A DNA stretch of 64,000 nucleotides, taken from assembly GCA_946480715.1 (NCBI GenBank), contig CAMLKK010000004.1, forward strand, positions 1 through 64,000. The letters are read 5' to 3'. The first letter of the stretch is position 1, and each line of letters begins with the position of its first letter. This DNA comes from an uncultured Bacteriovorax sp. (GTDB taxonomy: Bacteria > Bdellovibrionota > Bacteriovoracia > Bacteriovoracales > Bacteriovoracaceae). The notes beneath the pieces are model-generated. The model ran no database searches. It saw only the letters and a program-made list of their open reading frames with translations, and was not told the origin of the DNA. Made by a program: the position numbers and the translations under genes. Below, piece by piece: positions 33,359 through 42,459 of the stretch.

Positions 33359-34633
33359 TTAGAAAAGATGTTTTAGCTGATCGACGTACTCGGTCTTTTT
33401 CATCCCAACGAGAACATAATCAAATCCGTAATCGAGATACGTTTCAATGGCCATCACGGAGAAAGGAACATCGTCTTGAACTGGAAGGAGTCCAACTTGC
33501 TGTGCTTGATTTTTAAAATCACGCGCCTTCGAACTCAAATGTTTTCTGCTGTAGAGTTCGGCATATTCAAAAAGCTGATAGTATGGTTGAGATTCTTCAG
33601 GTGATAATCCACCATTGCCCCATGCTCGAGCGAGAAAGGGAAAGAAGTGTCCATAGAAAACTTGTTCGACTGCATCTGGAGTTGGTAGTTTGTTCCAGAT
33701 TTCTGTGAACTGTTTAATCATATCGATTTGATCGAAATCATTTTTATCCGTGAGACCGTCTTGTTCAGATTCAACCTGAGCATTCCATCTCTCACGTAGT
33801 TTATCCATACATTCTTTAAAACAAGCTTCAGCACGTGCCTCATCTAATTTTTTATCGTCATAGGTAGCGAGACGAACGAGCTGACCTTGAGAAAAAGCAT
33901 TTAAAGGGCGGTTCACAACTGTAATGAGTTCATGTCGCTGACAGAGCTCGAGAAGACTTTCATCTCCAAACTCTCCTAATTTCTCAAGAGCATTGATCTC
34001 AAGGAGATTGAAAGGAAACTGCACTATTTTAAAATTAAGTGCTTTTATTTGAATCGCGCATTCAACAACTCTACTTAAATTCGTCACTTCCGCATCGTTA
34101 AGGGGAAGAATGAAATTATTAGAACTGATCCCATAACCTTTGATTCTCCCCTTTTCGACTTCCGATTCTAGATAGATGAAGGCCTTTTGAATTCGTTCGT
34201 AATATTCATCTTGGTTTGCACCAGGCGATTTAAAATAATATTCAGGATTGTGTAGCAGAAAATAATCAACTTTTTCTAATCCAAGTCTAGCGAGGCTTCC
34301 TTCAAACTGCGCTTGTAAAAAATCAGGATGGATGGAGTGTTTAAGATGCTCGTCAATCTCCACTAAATCTTCGCGCGCTTTACCGGCAGCATGCAGCTCT
34401 TGTAAAAGTTTTAAAGATTCACCTTGAATGTATCCGGCCTTCGTCATGATGATTGGTTTAAAAGATGGATTTTCGCGAAGAACTTCTCCGATCAGTCTCT
34501 CTGAATCACCGTTCGTATAATTAGCAGCGGTATCGATTAGACTGCATCCGTTAGAGAGTGCCAACGTAAGTGCTTTTTTATGTTCTGCTGAACGAATACT
34601 TAAACGATAGGTACCAAAACCTATTTTTCCCAT
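33359..34633 (-). CDS. Aldo/keto reductase family protein
   Basis: The 424-residue protein has the NADPH-dependent (beta/alpha)8 aldo/keto reductase fold: GKIGFGTYRLSIRS, SLIDTAANYTNGDSERLIGEVL (catalytic Asp and Tyr in DTAANYTNGDSE), MTKAGYIQG (catalytic Lys), YFLLHNPEYYF (catalytic His) and the C-terminal VLVGMKK for cofactor binding. It is about 100 residues longer than typical members because of an inserted region near 240-330 that is charged and helical. ATG 34633 has AAGGAAAT 7 bp upstream. It follows the serine protease gene by 21 bp and is probably co-transcribed. The substrate is unknown. Confidence 0.87.
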   Translation of the reverse strand: MGKIGFGTYRLSIRSAEHKKALTLALSNGCSLIDTAANYTNGDSERLIGEVLRENPSFKPIIMTKAGYIQGESLKLLQELHAAGKAREDLVEIDEHLKHSIHPDFLQAQFEGSLARLGLEKVDYFLLHNPEYYFKSPGANQDEYYERIQKAFIYLESEVEKGRIKGYGISSNNFILPLNDAEVTNLSRVVECAIQIKALNFKIVQFPFNLLEINALEKLGEFGDESLLELCQRHELITVVNRPLNAFSQGQLVRLATYDDKKLDEARAEACFKECMDKLRERWNAQVESEQDGLTDKNDFDQIDMIKQFTEIWNKLPTPDAVEQVFYGHFFPFLARAWGNGGLSPEESQPYYQLFEYAELYSRKHLSSKARDFKNQAQQVGLLPVQDDVPFSVMAIETYLDYGFDYVLVGMKKTEYVDQLKHLF

Positions 34634-34654
34634 GATCAATTTCCTTCGTTAATT

Positions 34655-35539
34655 TTAATGAGACAAAAATGGCGTAACTTGATTTATTCGTGAAATGCCT
34701 TCACCTTTCATCGTATCACCACTCTGGTGCACGGAAAAACGATAGCACTCTTTAGTTTCATCGAGAAGAAAATCTTGTGCACCATTAACAAGAATGCCCT
34801 CTACACGCAATGTTCTTGCGTTTATGACGGGTGATCCTGAATTTCCCGAGAAAGAATCCAGCGGAGCTTTGAATTGTAATTCATTGCTCAAATCGAAAGG
34901 TTTTACTTTTTGGGAGATTTTCATCGGTTGCCCCAATGGATGACCGATCATGAAAACTTCGTCTTTATTTGATAGCGCCCCCTTCACACGAAGAGGCAGG
35001 GCCGGACGATTAGTTTTTTTATTCAATCTAATAAGAGCATAGTCAGCGAACCCATCTTCGCTGGAAGTGAGTATTTCACGACACTCAAAGACATCAGAAT
35101 TTTTGGCCGTATAATGCTTTTCCTTTTGGGATTTTGTTGTCACATCAAAGATAATCGCTTTGTTCAAACAATCATCCATCGTTTTAAAGCAGTGACCAGC
35201 ACTGATCATTAAATCTGGAGCGACAAGAAAACCCGTACACGCGTTGATGCTTAATTCGTTAGCAAACCTTTCATCTGGACAAACACTCATTTGCTCTTTC
35301 AGTGGGATGGCCATGATGTTTGAACTAAATACATTTTTTGAAAGATGATCCTTGGAAACGATGAGCGCAACTCCTCGAGAGAGTCTCTGCATCGTTCGTT
35401 CAATTGTTTCATCAATATTTTGGCGATCATCGAGATCGTAGATAGCATCCAAACCAGAACTTTCGTAAGCGAGAGATTGTTGTCCTAGTCCAAGTGAAGA
35501 CAGTAAAAAAAGAGCAAAAAAAAGGACCTGGTTTTTCAT
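34655..35539 (-). CDS. Exported trypsin-like serine protease (S1), copy 1
   Basis: A signal peptide (residues 1-25, ending SLAYE) precedes a chymotrypsin-fold protease of 294 residues in total. The catalytic triad is visible: His116 in MISAGHCF, Asp166 in FADYALIRL and Ser234 in SFSGNSGSPV, with oxyanion-hole glycines. It has an N-terminal pro-like segment of about 70 residues and cysteine pairs around the His loop (CTGFL/GHCF). The HPLG region resembles V8/glutamyl-endopeptidase-like enzymes. ATG 35539 follows AGGAT. It is a paralogue of the next gene upstream and lies between it and the aldo/keto reductase in one operon. Extracellular or periplasmic protein digestion is likely. Confidence 0.9.
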   Translation of the reverse strand: MKNQVLFFALFLLSSLGLGQQSLAYESSGLDAIYDLDDRQNIDETIERTMQRLSRGVALIVSKDHLSKNVFSSNIMAIPLKEQMSVCPDERFANELSINACTGFLVAPDLMISAGHCFKTMDDCLNKAIIFDVTTKSQKEKHYTAKNSDVFECREILTSSEDGFADYALIRLNKKTNRPALPLRVKGALSNKDEVFMIGHPLGQPMKISQKVKPFDLSNELQFKAPLDSFSGNSGSPVINARTLRVEGILVNGAQDFLLDETKECYRFSVHQSGDTMKGEGISRINQVTPFLSH

Positions 35540-35607
35540 CACCAGATCCTATCATTTTTAAGAATTTACAGAGGAAAAGACCTCAAATTCCTGTATTTTT
35601 TACCAAC

Positions 35608-36474
35608 TTATTTCATCAATTGCTTTATGTTTGTGATACGAGTGACATCCTCTCCACGACATTCAGTCACTTTACAGACTTTCGGGCGAGAGCAGTTCAT
35701 GACCGGATCTTGGACATAGTCTCTTTCTCCTCTAACGAGAATTCCCTCTACCACGCCAGTTTTAGCATCAAAAACGGCCGATCCCGAATTACCACCGAAA
35801 GTATCGAGTGTCGTTTGAAAGAATACTTTGTTGTTATTGCTTCTCACGATTGCACCATCTGAAATCTTAGTAGGTAATCCTGAAGGATGACCAATGACCA
35901 GGATGTCAGCATTGTTTACGATCTTTCCTTTCTTGCGGTATTTGAGTGGGGCACGCCCTTCTACTTTTCGATCTAATTTTACGAGAGCGTAATCATCATC
36001 AGTAGCATCATCAAGTCTGCGTGAAATGATCGCTGTACATTTATAGACATCTTTTTTTGGAACTGTATAAGAAGGTTTTTCAGCTTGATCATTAGAAAAT
36101 CCAAAGACCCATGAATATCGGCTACAGTCACTCATATCTTCAATACAATGTCCTGCTGTGACTAGTAAGTTTTCACCAACTAAAAATCCTGAACAGTTTG
36201 CGGCCGTAAGTTGCTTGGCAAAACGAGCATCAGCACAGACACCATCTTCTTCTAAAGTTGATCCTGTTAAAAGATAGTTATTGCCTTGTTCTTCCATTGA
36301 ATATGATGAAACCATGGCGGCCGTTGATTGCGCCAGTTGTTTATAGAGCGGGTTTGGTGATTCAAATACATCTCTTCTATCATCAACACCGTAAATGACT
36401 TTTTCGACAAGTCCAAGATCGGCATGCGAGCTTAGAGAAGTTAAAAATATTAAACATCCGATTAATCTTTTCAT
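35608..36474 (-). CDS. Exported trypsin-like serine protease (S1), copy 2
   Basis: This is a 288-residue paralogue of the protease at 34655. It has a signal peptide (1-18, ending SHA) and the triad His109 (LVTAGHC), Asp161 (DDDYALVKL) and Ser230 (TFGGNSGSAV). Shared features are the DDRR/DDRQ segment near the start, the C-(A/P)D-x-RFA motif (VCADARFA/VCPDERFA) and the IGHP strand. Three extra cysteines near the C-terminus (CSRPKVCKVTEC) suggest an added disulfide. ATG 36474 follows GGAGGG by 7 bp. The gene starts the protease-protease-aldo/keto reductase operon; a terminator at 36544 isolates it from the gene upstream. Confidence 0.9.
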   Translation of the reverse strand: MKRLIGCLIFLTSLSSHADLGLVEKVIYGVDDRRDVFESPNPLYKQLAQSTAAMVSSYSMEEQGNNYLLTGSTLEEDGVCADARFAKQLTAANCSGFLVGENLLVTAGHCIEDMSDCSRYSWVFGFSNDQAEKPSYTVPKKDVYKCTAIISRRLDDATDDDYALVKLDRKVEGRAPLKYRKKGKIVNNADILVIGHPSGLPTKISDGAIVRSNNNKVFFQTTLDTFGGNSGSAVFDAKTGVVEGILVRGERDYVQDPVMNCSRPKVCKVTECRGEDVTRITNIKQLMK

Positions 36475-36543
36475 GAGGTCCCTCCTTAGAACACGTAGAT
36501 TAATGATCACTTAAAGAACATGCATTGGAAATTGAAAAGGTGG

Positions 36544-36573
36544 CAAAAAAAAAGGCGGCCTGTTGGCCGCCTC
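36544..36573 (-). terminator. Intrinsic terminator downstream of the 416-residue exported protein gene
   Basis: AGGCGGCC (36553-36560) pairs with GGCCGCCT (36565-36572) around TGTT. On the minus strand the stem is followed by nine T residues. Confidence 0.9.
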
Positions 36574-36601
36574 TATTAGAGCGAAGTGATAATTTTCAAT
36601 T

Positions 36602-37852
36602 TTATTGTAGAGCAAGTTGATCAAAAGGATTCATGTATTGATTTCTCACTTGAGTCATCCCTCTGTTTTCACCCATTGATTCAAAGTATCCATAAAGCGC
36701 ACCTTCCGTAATCTTCTGTTGAGCATAGAACGATTTAATGAAGCTGCTTGCAGTATCTTTAAAGAATGCACTCATTGGAACGAAACTTAATCCAAGTTGA
36801 GCAAGTGTTAACATCACTCTCTTGCGAGCAATTTGCGTTGGACGGTCATAGTTAAACGCTACAGCTGGACGACGTTGGAACAGGTTTTCATTATCAAATA
36901 AATTCACTACAACTTTTTCATTGTTGTATGTCACTGCTTGGAACGCGTAATTCATACGAGCACCAACTTCAGAATAAATGCTTGTAGCATTTCTCAGACG
37001 TGTTGAAGCGTTTCTGAAATTCATGTAGAAGTTATTCACTCCATACTTCATCCAATTTGCTTTCGCGCCATTAGATTCCCAGAATGCAAACCACGGAATG
37101 CGAGATTCATAAATTGAAGACCAAACCATGTTGACTTCATCAGCAGTCAAACCAAGTTCTTTTGCATCAAAGTTTTCAAGATAGTGTAAAAGCATGTTTT
37201 GGTGGAAGTTTCTACGCTCAGTGATTAATTTCTCAACCTGTACAACAACGTAGCTTGCAGTATTAAGAAGTGGAATATGACTTAGTCTTTTGCGAGCGAA
37301 ATCAAGACCCCAGCTCACTACTTGGTAAGTGACATTTCTTTTATAAAAGAATGTTGGATCATTAACATTAGCAAGAATAGTTGGATCAAGAAGGAGGATA
37401 GCATCTGTCATCTTGCTTTCGTATTTAGAAACAACTTCATTGAAAACAGGGTTTGTAAAAACGCCGTCAACGTTTAGTTCTGCAAGTTTCTTAAGCGAAT
37501 CAACAACAGCTTCAACGTTTTGATCATATTGGGCAGAGTTCATACCTGCTTTATCCATCATCATTTCGCGATCTTCATTAAGAAGTGACTTAACTTCTGA
37601 TTCATATTCACCAGATGCTAAATTCTGGGCCATAAGCGCTTGTTCATTTTTTAGTTGTTGCTTAACCATATTGATATACGGTGCAACTGAAAATTTAACT
37701 GGCATTGTACGGTCACGAATACCAACTAATTTACCTTCCGGTGAACGGATGATTTGAAATCTTTTAGTGAAAGCGTCTGCTGTTTTTGCGTAAAGAGAGT
37801 TTGAGAAAGTGAGCATGCACACTAATCCCAAAAGCAATTGGATTGATCTCAT
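36602..37852 (-). CDS. Exported protein of unknown function, 416 residues
   Basis: A signal peptide (residues 1-23, ending LYAK) precedes a mostly helical protein rich in Asn, Phe and aromatic residues, with no cysteine beyond the signal. It contains a conserved-looking core (RIPWFAFWESNGAKANWMKYGVNNFYMNFRNAS split over residues about 255-287) and a second segment near 345-375. No family is recognised. A strong SD (AAGGAGG) and a TATACT -10 box at 37883-37888 precede it, and a strong terminator follows, so it is an isolated, probably well-expressed gene. A periplasmic or outer-membrane-associated role is inferred. Confidence 0.72.
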   Translation of the reverse strand: MRSIQLLLGLVCMLTFSNSLYAKTADAFTKRFQIIRSPEGKLVGIRDRTMPVKFSVAPYINMVKQQLKNEQALMAQNLASGEYESEVKSLLNEDREMMMDKAGMNSAQYDQNVEAVVDSLKKLAELNVDGVFTNPVFNEVVSKYESKMTDAILLLDPTILANVNDPTFFYKRNVTYQVVSWGLDFARKRLSHIPLLNTASYVVVQVEKLITERRNFHQNMLLHYLENFDAKELGLTADEVNMVWSSIYESRIPWFAFWESNGAKANWMKYGVNNFYMNFRNASTRLRNATSIYSEVGARMNYAFQAVTYNNEKVVVNLFDNENLFQRRPAVAFNYDRPTQIARKRVMLTLAQLGLSFVPMSAFFKDTASSFIKSFYAQQKITEGALYGYFESMGENRGMTQVRNQYMNPFDQLALQ

Positions 37853-37931
37853 ATTTTTCCTCCTTGAAAACTATCAAGTTCAAGTATAGACCTCTTGATT
37901 TAGAAGTGGAGGATGTAAGGAAATATGATTT

Positions 37932-38684
37932 TTAGTGTAAGAGTTTTGACTCTACTTCACTCCAGAGCGCATGACGAAGTTGGAGCGATTTTATACCTGC
38001 GGCGATGGCCTCATTCCATTTTTTTTCATCATGACCACACAAACTTTCCAAGCACATAGATGCTAAATGGGAGTGCTCTCCACCATCGAGTTCAATGTGT
38101 CGTTCAAGATAAAATTTAAGTGCGGGGAATTTATTCTGAGTATTTGAATCAAGATTGTTTTTGAGATCTTTAAGAATTGATGTGAACATATCTGGAATAA
38201 GTTTTTCGCGGCCAAAAAAGAAAGCTGCCGCTACCTCATGCAGTAAACCATCTTGAGCAAGCTCTAAGTTGAAGCTCACAAAGTTTAATTCTGCTGGTGT
38301 CGCCCATTTTTCAAAGTTTGCTTCATTAACAGAGTTTAACAATCGATCCGGATTAGCATTCAACTCTCTCATCGCTTTTATATAAAGGGTGAAATGATCG
38401 ATAGCTTCACCATCAGGCCCAATGTCACTTTCTTCACCTAAAACAATTTCGTTAATCATTCGAACAACATTTTTAGGATATGCACTGGGTTTCCATGGAA
38501 GTGAAACACAAGTGATGTCTCTCTGAAGTCTTTTTAAAAGACTCATGAAATCCCAAACTGCAAACACATGCGTCTCCATAAAGAGTTTCAGATGTTCTTC
38601 AGTTTTGATGGACTGATAAAGGGAATGATTTTTAAGTTGCTCGTGCTTCGACAGAAGTTCTGGATTTTGAAGTTTTGTTTTCAT
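37932..38684 (-). CDS. DUF3050 family protein (haem-oxygenase-like fold)
   Basis: The 250-residue protein fits DUF3050: HSLYQSIKTEEHLKLFMETHVFAVWDFMSLLKRLQRDITCVSLPW, EIVLGEESDIGPDGEAIDHFTLYIKAM, and the C-terminal FYLERHIELDGGEHSHLASMCLESLCG. His and Glu residues in THVFAVWDF, LGEESD, HEVAAAFFFGRE and ERHIELDGGEH are placed like ligands of a di-metal haem-oxygenase-like oxidase; that comparison is inference. The biological role is unknown. No signal peptide is present. It lies 35 bp after the winged-helix gene and may be co-transcribed with it. Confidence 0.82.
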   Translation of the reverse strand: MKTKLQNPELLSKHEQLKNHSLYQSIKTEEHLKLFMETHVFAVWDFMSLLKRLQRDITCVSLPWKPSAYPKNVVRMINEIVLGEESDIGPDGEAIDHFTLYIKAMRELNANPDRLLNSVNEANFEKWATPAELNFVSFNLELAQDGLLHEVAAAFFFGREKLIPDMFTSILKDLKNNLDSNTQNKFPALKFYLERHIELDGGEHSHLASMCLESLCGHDEKKWNEAIAAGIKSLQLRHALWSEVESKLLH

Positions 38685-38719
38685 GGCCGTAAATTAACAC
38701 GCGACCAGAACATTGAAAA

Positions 38720-39148
38720 TTAGATTTCGAAGTCGTCGTAGGTTTGTCCAAACTCATCGTCTAATGATTTGGAAAAAAATCGACGTGAAAAGTATTGGCC
38801 TGCACGGATGGTGCGAATGAAATCGTATTCTTCTAACTTTCGTAGGGCCGAATAAACGTCTTCAATGGCAACACCTAATTTTTTGGCCATCTCTGTGTGA
38901 GACATCATTTGAGAAATACCGTGGGAGCGATGAAGATTTGGAAAACACCATACGCGACGGTAGATATACATGAGTACAATAATCTCAATTCTATTGAGCT
39001 TATAATCCGTAATAATTTTGTCGAAAAAAACATCAGGAATATCAGAAGTCGAAGAGGCAATTTGATGCTCGGCCCCACTACTATCGTGGGAATCCTCACC
39101 TTTAACTTTGGATCGGTGTTCAGTCAAAATGGAGCGTAAATCAACCAT
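38720..39148 (-). CDS. Winged-helix DNA-binding protein
   Basis: The 142-residue protein has a disordered polar N-terminus (about 35 residues) and a helical segment FFDKIITDYKLNRIEIIVLMYIYRRVW, followed by a helix-turn-helix SHTEMAKKLGVAIEDVYSALRKLEEYDFIRTIRAGQYFSRRFF, in which the second helix and wing resemble MarR/DnaD-type winged helices. It probably regulates the DUF3050 gene or itself. The SD AAGGAAGT precedes the ATG. Targets are unknown, and no clear operator repeat is visible in the 93-bp upstream gap. Confidence 0.7.
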   Translation of the reverse strand: MVDLRSILTEHRSKVKGEDSHDSSGAEHQIASSTSDIPDVFFDKIITDYKLNRIEIIVLMYIYRRVWCFPNLHRSHGISQMMSHTEMAKKLGVAIEDVYSALRKLEEYDFIRTIRAGQYFSRRFFSKSLDDEFGQTYDDFEI

Positions 39149-39241
39149 AACTTACTTCCTTAGTTGGTCTCCGATGAAACCTCTTACTAGAAGTGTAGCA
39201 TAAAACTAAATGGAAAACTACTACCCCAATGCCGGTGCATT

Positions 39242-39772
39242 TTACTCAAGCTTCTTGCCCATGAAAAAAAGCTGCATTCCTTTAAACTCTCTTTCATCAT
39301 GATGACTGAAACCAAGTCGTTCATAGAAAATTCTATTCTTTGATTCACGGCCTGTGACTAGGTGTAATCCTTTGCAATGACGAGTGCGGAGCCAGTCGAC
39401 GTAGTGATTAACAAGGATGCTGCCAAGACCTCTTCCTCTAGCGTCGTGATGAAAATTGATATGCAAATGGGCCGGGAAATCACTGAAGAGATCGGTAAAA
39501 ACGGGAAGCCCAGGGACTTCTAGTTTAGCTAATGACTCATGCGAATTGCTGCAACCACTGAGGTAGCCTAGAAGTTTATCATCTTCCATGAGGAGAAAAA
39601 ACTCTTCGCTATAAAACTCCTGATAGTCTCTACACCAGCGTTTGTAAAAACTTTGACGTCTCTCTTCTGAATCAAATTCTTTTCTTGATGAAGCTTCGAA
39701 AAATATTTCTTCAATTTGTTTTTTTACTGATGTTTGATCGGCAATTGAGGAGAGAGTTACAATGTTTGTCAT
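39242..39772 (-). CDS. GNAT-family N-acetyltransferase
   Basis: The 176-residue protein has the acetyl-CoA-binding motif HDARGRGLGSILVNHYVDWL (R/Q-x-x-G-x-G/A) followed by KGLHLVTGRESKNRIFYERLGFSHHDE, the classic GNAT C-terminal strand, with DKLLGYLSGCSNS as strand 4. The substrate is unknown. The ATG overlaps the stop of the CCA-adding enzyme gene (ATGA), and that gene in turn overlaps the LysR gene, so three functionally different genes are translationally coupled. Confidence 0.88.
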   Translation of the reverse strand: MTNIVTLSSIADQTSVKKQIEEIFFEASSRKEFDSEERRQSFYKRWCRDYQEFYSEEFFLLMEDDKLLGYLSGCSNSHESLAKLEVPGLPVFTDLFSDFPAHLHINFHHDARGRGLGSILVNHYVDWLRTRHCKGLHLVTGRESKNRIFYERLGFSHHDEREFKGMQLFFMGKKLE

Positions 39773-40926
39773 AGTTGTGTTTTTAAGTAGCGATTTATTT
39801 TCAGAAATGAGCGCACTTCAACAGGAGTTGCTTCTAGCTCACCAGCTGTTACATCCGGTAATTTACCTTCCCAAAATTTTTGGACATTAAAAGAGCATGG
39901 AGCGAGAAATGGAAGCAAGAAGGAAAATTCTTGTTTGTCATAAAGGTTTCTAAACTCAACCAACAAATGACGATGAAGAATGAGATCTTCTGAAATTAAC
40001 TTTTGAAAATCTTCTTTTTTTAATTGTGAGATGATCTCCCAAGATTTCAAAAAACTCTTAGCTTCTTTTATATTCTTTTCCGGAAGCCCAAAAAATTGGG
40101 ATAATTGCAACGCCCGTGATTCATCTTTAACAATCAAATAACTTATGAGTTGCTGAATTGTTGTGAGCGTTTCTGGAAATGAATGAAAGCGCAGAACATC
40201 TCTCAACTCAATCTTATGTTCATTCACCAATTCATTCATTCTATTCATAAAAAGAGCTGCATGTTTTGATTTCGTCATTTCTTTTTTTAAGTGATGCGAA
40301 GATAATTCACTTAAATCAAACAAATGCAGATTTTTTTTTGTCTCATCACTTATCTGAAATCCTTCAAAAAGAATTGAAAAACGGATAAGTCTTAAAAAAC
40401 GTACTTGATCAGCATAAAAATCTTGGGAAACGTGTCTCAAAATTTTGTTTTGAATATCCATTTGACCTTGATAAGGATCGACAAGCGTCTCCACCTGTTT
40501 TTTGAAATTGAATTCAATCCCAATCGCATTCAAAGTAAGGTCGCGCCGTTTGAAAGAATCATTATAGGAAAAACTTGGCGAACAAGTGGCTTCGAAATGA
40601 TGATGGCTTTTATTATTGGCCAGGAGTTTTTCAACACGAGGAGAAGAAAACTCTAAATCATAATTCTTAAATTTAACTCGTGTGATGAGATACGGAAGGG
40701 CCTCAACGGTTAATTGTCGCGCTTTTAAAAAGCGTCGGAAATTATCGATTTGTTTCTCCCACTCACTCGCATCAAGAGATCTGATTTCGAAATCGAGGTC
40801 TTCTCCGAGAGGTAGTCCCATAAAACGATCTCTAATCGCCCCGCCGATAAGAGTTAAAATAAATCCTTGCTCTTCAATATCGAGAAGCAAATTCTTTAAA
40901 TCTTCACTTAGGGCCTTTAAGATCAT
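39769..40926 (-). CDS. tRNA nucleotidyltransferase / poly(A) polymerase family
   Basis: The 385-residue class II nucleotidyltransferase has TLIGGAIRDRFMG (GG-x-x-RD), the metal-binding EDLDFEI (DxD), the strand YDLEFSSPRVE, and FKRRDLTLNAIGIEFN for nucleotide recognition, all expected of CCA-adding enzymes. The YADQVRFLRLIRF motif is a divergent form of EDPLRxLRAxxF. The C-terminal half is helical without an HD domain. It either repairs tRNA 3' CCA ends or adds poly(A); these cannot be told apart reliably by sequence. It overlaps LysR upstream and the acetyltransferase downstream by 4 bp each. Confidence 0.87.
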   Translation of the reverse strand: MILKALSEDLKNLLLDIEEQGFILTLIGGAIRDRFMGLPLGEDLDFEIRSLDASEWEKQIDNFRRFLKARQLTVEALPYLITRVKFKNYDLEFSSPRVEKLLANNKSHHHFEATCSPSFSYNDSFKRRDLTLNAIGIEFNFKKQVETLVDPYQGQMDIQNKILRHVSQDFYADQVRFLRLIRFSILFEGFQISDETKKNLHLFDLSELSSHHLKKEMTKSKHAALFMNRMNELVNEHKIELRDVLRFHSFPETLTTIQQLISYLIVKDESRALQLSQFFGLPEKNIKEAKSFLKSWEIISQLKKEDFQKLISEDLILHRHLLVEFRNLYDKQEFSFLLPFLAPCSFNVQKFWEGKLPDVTAGELEATPVEVRSFLKINRYLKTQL

Positions 40927-41828
40927 ATTTTAAAACTATCCCTGTGGCTTAGAAGCCGCTCGATTGTCGTTTTAATACGTGTGATGTTTTCTGATTCTTT
41001 ATGGTAAACCACAAATAACTTTCCACTTGGAACTTCGTAGTCTTTTCCCAATGCCAGAACTTTATCTTTAAAATATGAGCGATTCAAAACGTGATTGGGA
41101 ACAACGGCAACACCGAGGCCCATATGTACGGCCTGTAACATGTGTCCGTGTGAATTTACACTGAAGCGCACATTCAATTTTTTAGGAAGTGAACTGAATT
41201 TTGAGCGACACCATTTTAAAAAGAGATGGTCATTTTGTTCGAAGAGAATTGTTGGTATCGTTTCTAATTCAGCGAGTGTAAATTTTTTGTTTTCAAATTG
41301 ATTTTTGAAATCAAGCGGAGCTACGAGAGTAGAAACTTCTTCCAGGAAAAATTCACGCTCACCTATCACCGGCAAATCATCTTCAGGCATGATGAGAATA
41401 TCAAGTTTGTTCATTTCGAAATCAGCAATTAAATCTTCTTGATGCCCCATTCGAACATTGAGCTGCAGGTGAGGATTTTCTTTTGCATAATTGACGATCT
41501 CGCGAGCGAGCCATGTTTTTCCAATTCCTGTTAATGTACCTATGCGAACTTTGCCCGTCATCTCATCACGGTCATCACGCAATTTATCGAGAGTTTCTTC
41601 CATCTGAGTAATGAAGTGTTCGCCAAGTTGATAGAGGCGCTCCCCTTCTGCCGTTAACACCACGGCCTTACCAGAGCGTTTAAAAATTTTTATCTCTAAT
41701 TTCGATTCAAGATTTTTTATACTTTGTGAAATGGCCGACTGGGTGACGCCGAGAACTTCGGCCGCTTTGGAAAAACTTCTAGCTTTAGCGACGGCGACGA
41801 GAGTTTGGAGCTGAGAGGTCTCAATCAT
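40923..41828 (-). CDS. LysR-family transcriptional regulator
   Basis: The ATG at 41828 follows AGGGGA by 5 bp; an upstream frame adds nine residues without support. The 301-residue protein has an N-terminal winged HTH (TLVAVAKARSFSKAAEVLGVTQSAISQSIKNLESKLEIKIFKR) and a periplasmic-binding-like effector domain (from about residue 90, VRIGTLTGIGKTWLAREI). Such regulators usually respond to a small molecule. It differs from most in not facing a divergent target: the overlapping downstream genes are CCA-adding enzyme and GNAT. The upstream gap to the next gene is 72 bp and AT-rich. Confidence 0.93.
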   Translation of the reverse strand: MIETSQLQTLVAVAKARSFSKAAEVLGVTQSAISQSIKNLESKLEIKIFKRSGKAVVLTAEGERLYQLGEHFITQMEETLDKLRDDRDEMTGKVRIGTLTGIGKTWLAREIVNYAKENPHLQLNVRMGHQEDLIADFEMNKLDILIMPEDDLPVIGEREFFLEEVSTLVAPLDFKNQFENKKFTLAELETIPTILFEQNDHLFLKWCRSKFSSLPKKLNVRFSVNSHGHMLQAVHMGLGVAVVPNHVLNRSYFKDKVLALGKDYEVPSGKLFVVYHKESENITRIKTTIERLLSHRDSFKI

Positions 41829-41900
41829 AAGGTCCCCTAATAAGTAGTTATACATTTAATTTAGCATAAAACTTATAAGAGAACCTAATACATTATTTGC

Positions 41901-42458
41901 CTAACAATCTTCGCTTTCAGAAAGATAAACTTCGTAAACTTTTTCATCTTTAGGATCGATGATTAAAAGTTCAACAAATGAAATTCCACAGTAACCCGGG
42001 CCATTTCCAGTGTAACCGAATTTTACGCCTTGTTTTTCAAGTCGCTTGATGACCTTTCCCCAATTTTTATTCAGGTCGTAAATTTTTGCTTTGGCAGCGT
42101 TCAAATCAAATTGGTATTCGTCGCTCATGTGTTCGTAGTCTTCTATATCTTCATCTAGTTTTGAGATCGCAAAATCTTTCATTTCTATTGCAGATCTTGT
42201 CGAAGTAAAACCTTCATTCGTTTCATCTCCATAGGCCATGGATTCAATTTCTTTGAAGACAAGTTTGCGTTCTTCATCTTCGCCGTATTCTTTTTCAAGC
42301 CAATTTGTTAGCAGAGTTTCTGCGTTTTTACCTTTTAGTGAATGCTCGTCCACTCCAAAAGCAAGCTTGCCTAACATTTCAACGTCAGAAGCTACGTTGG
42401 CATAAACTGAGTTCGTGATCAATTGAGACACAAGAACCATCATCATTATTTTTTTCAT
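41901..42458 (-). CDS. Exported paralogue A with GPGYCGISF motif and C-terminal cysteine
   Basis: From ATG 42458 (SD GGGGA about 9 bp upstream) the protein has 185 residues, a signal peptide (ending SVYA), an acidic helical body and the C-terminal block WGKVIKRLEKQGVKFGYTGNGPGYCGISFVELLIID, ending SESEDC. It is clearly homologous to the gene immediately upstream, which shares the W-(G/A)-x-(V/I)-x-KRLEK segment, the GPGYCGISF motif and a C-terminal Cys. The two cysteines could form a disulfide. The start lies 1 bp after the upstream stop. No family is recognised; function is unknown. Confidence 0.8.
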   Translation of the reverse strand: MKKIMMMVLVSQLITNSVYANVASDVEMLGKLAFGVDEHSLKGKNAETLLTNWLEKEYGEDEERKLVFKEIESMAYGDETNEGFTSTRSAIEMKDFAISKLDEDIEDYEHMSDEYQFDLNAAKAKIYDLNKNWGKVIKRLEKQGVKFGYTGNGPGYCGISFVELLIIDPKDEKVYEVYLSESEDC

Positions 42459-42459
42459 A

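Noticed and set aside
39769..40926. CCA-adding enzyme as a pseudogene because of the changed EDPLR motif
   Set aside because: The frame is intact and the GG-RD, DxD and RRDLTLNA motifs are present; divergent but complete.
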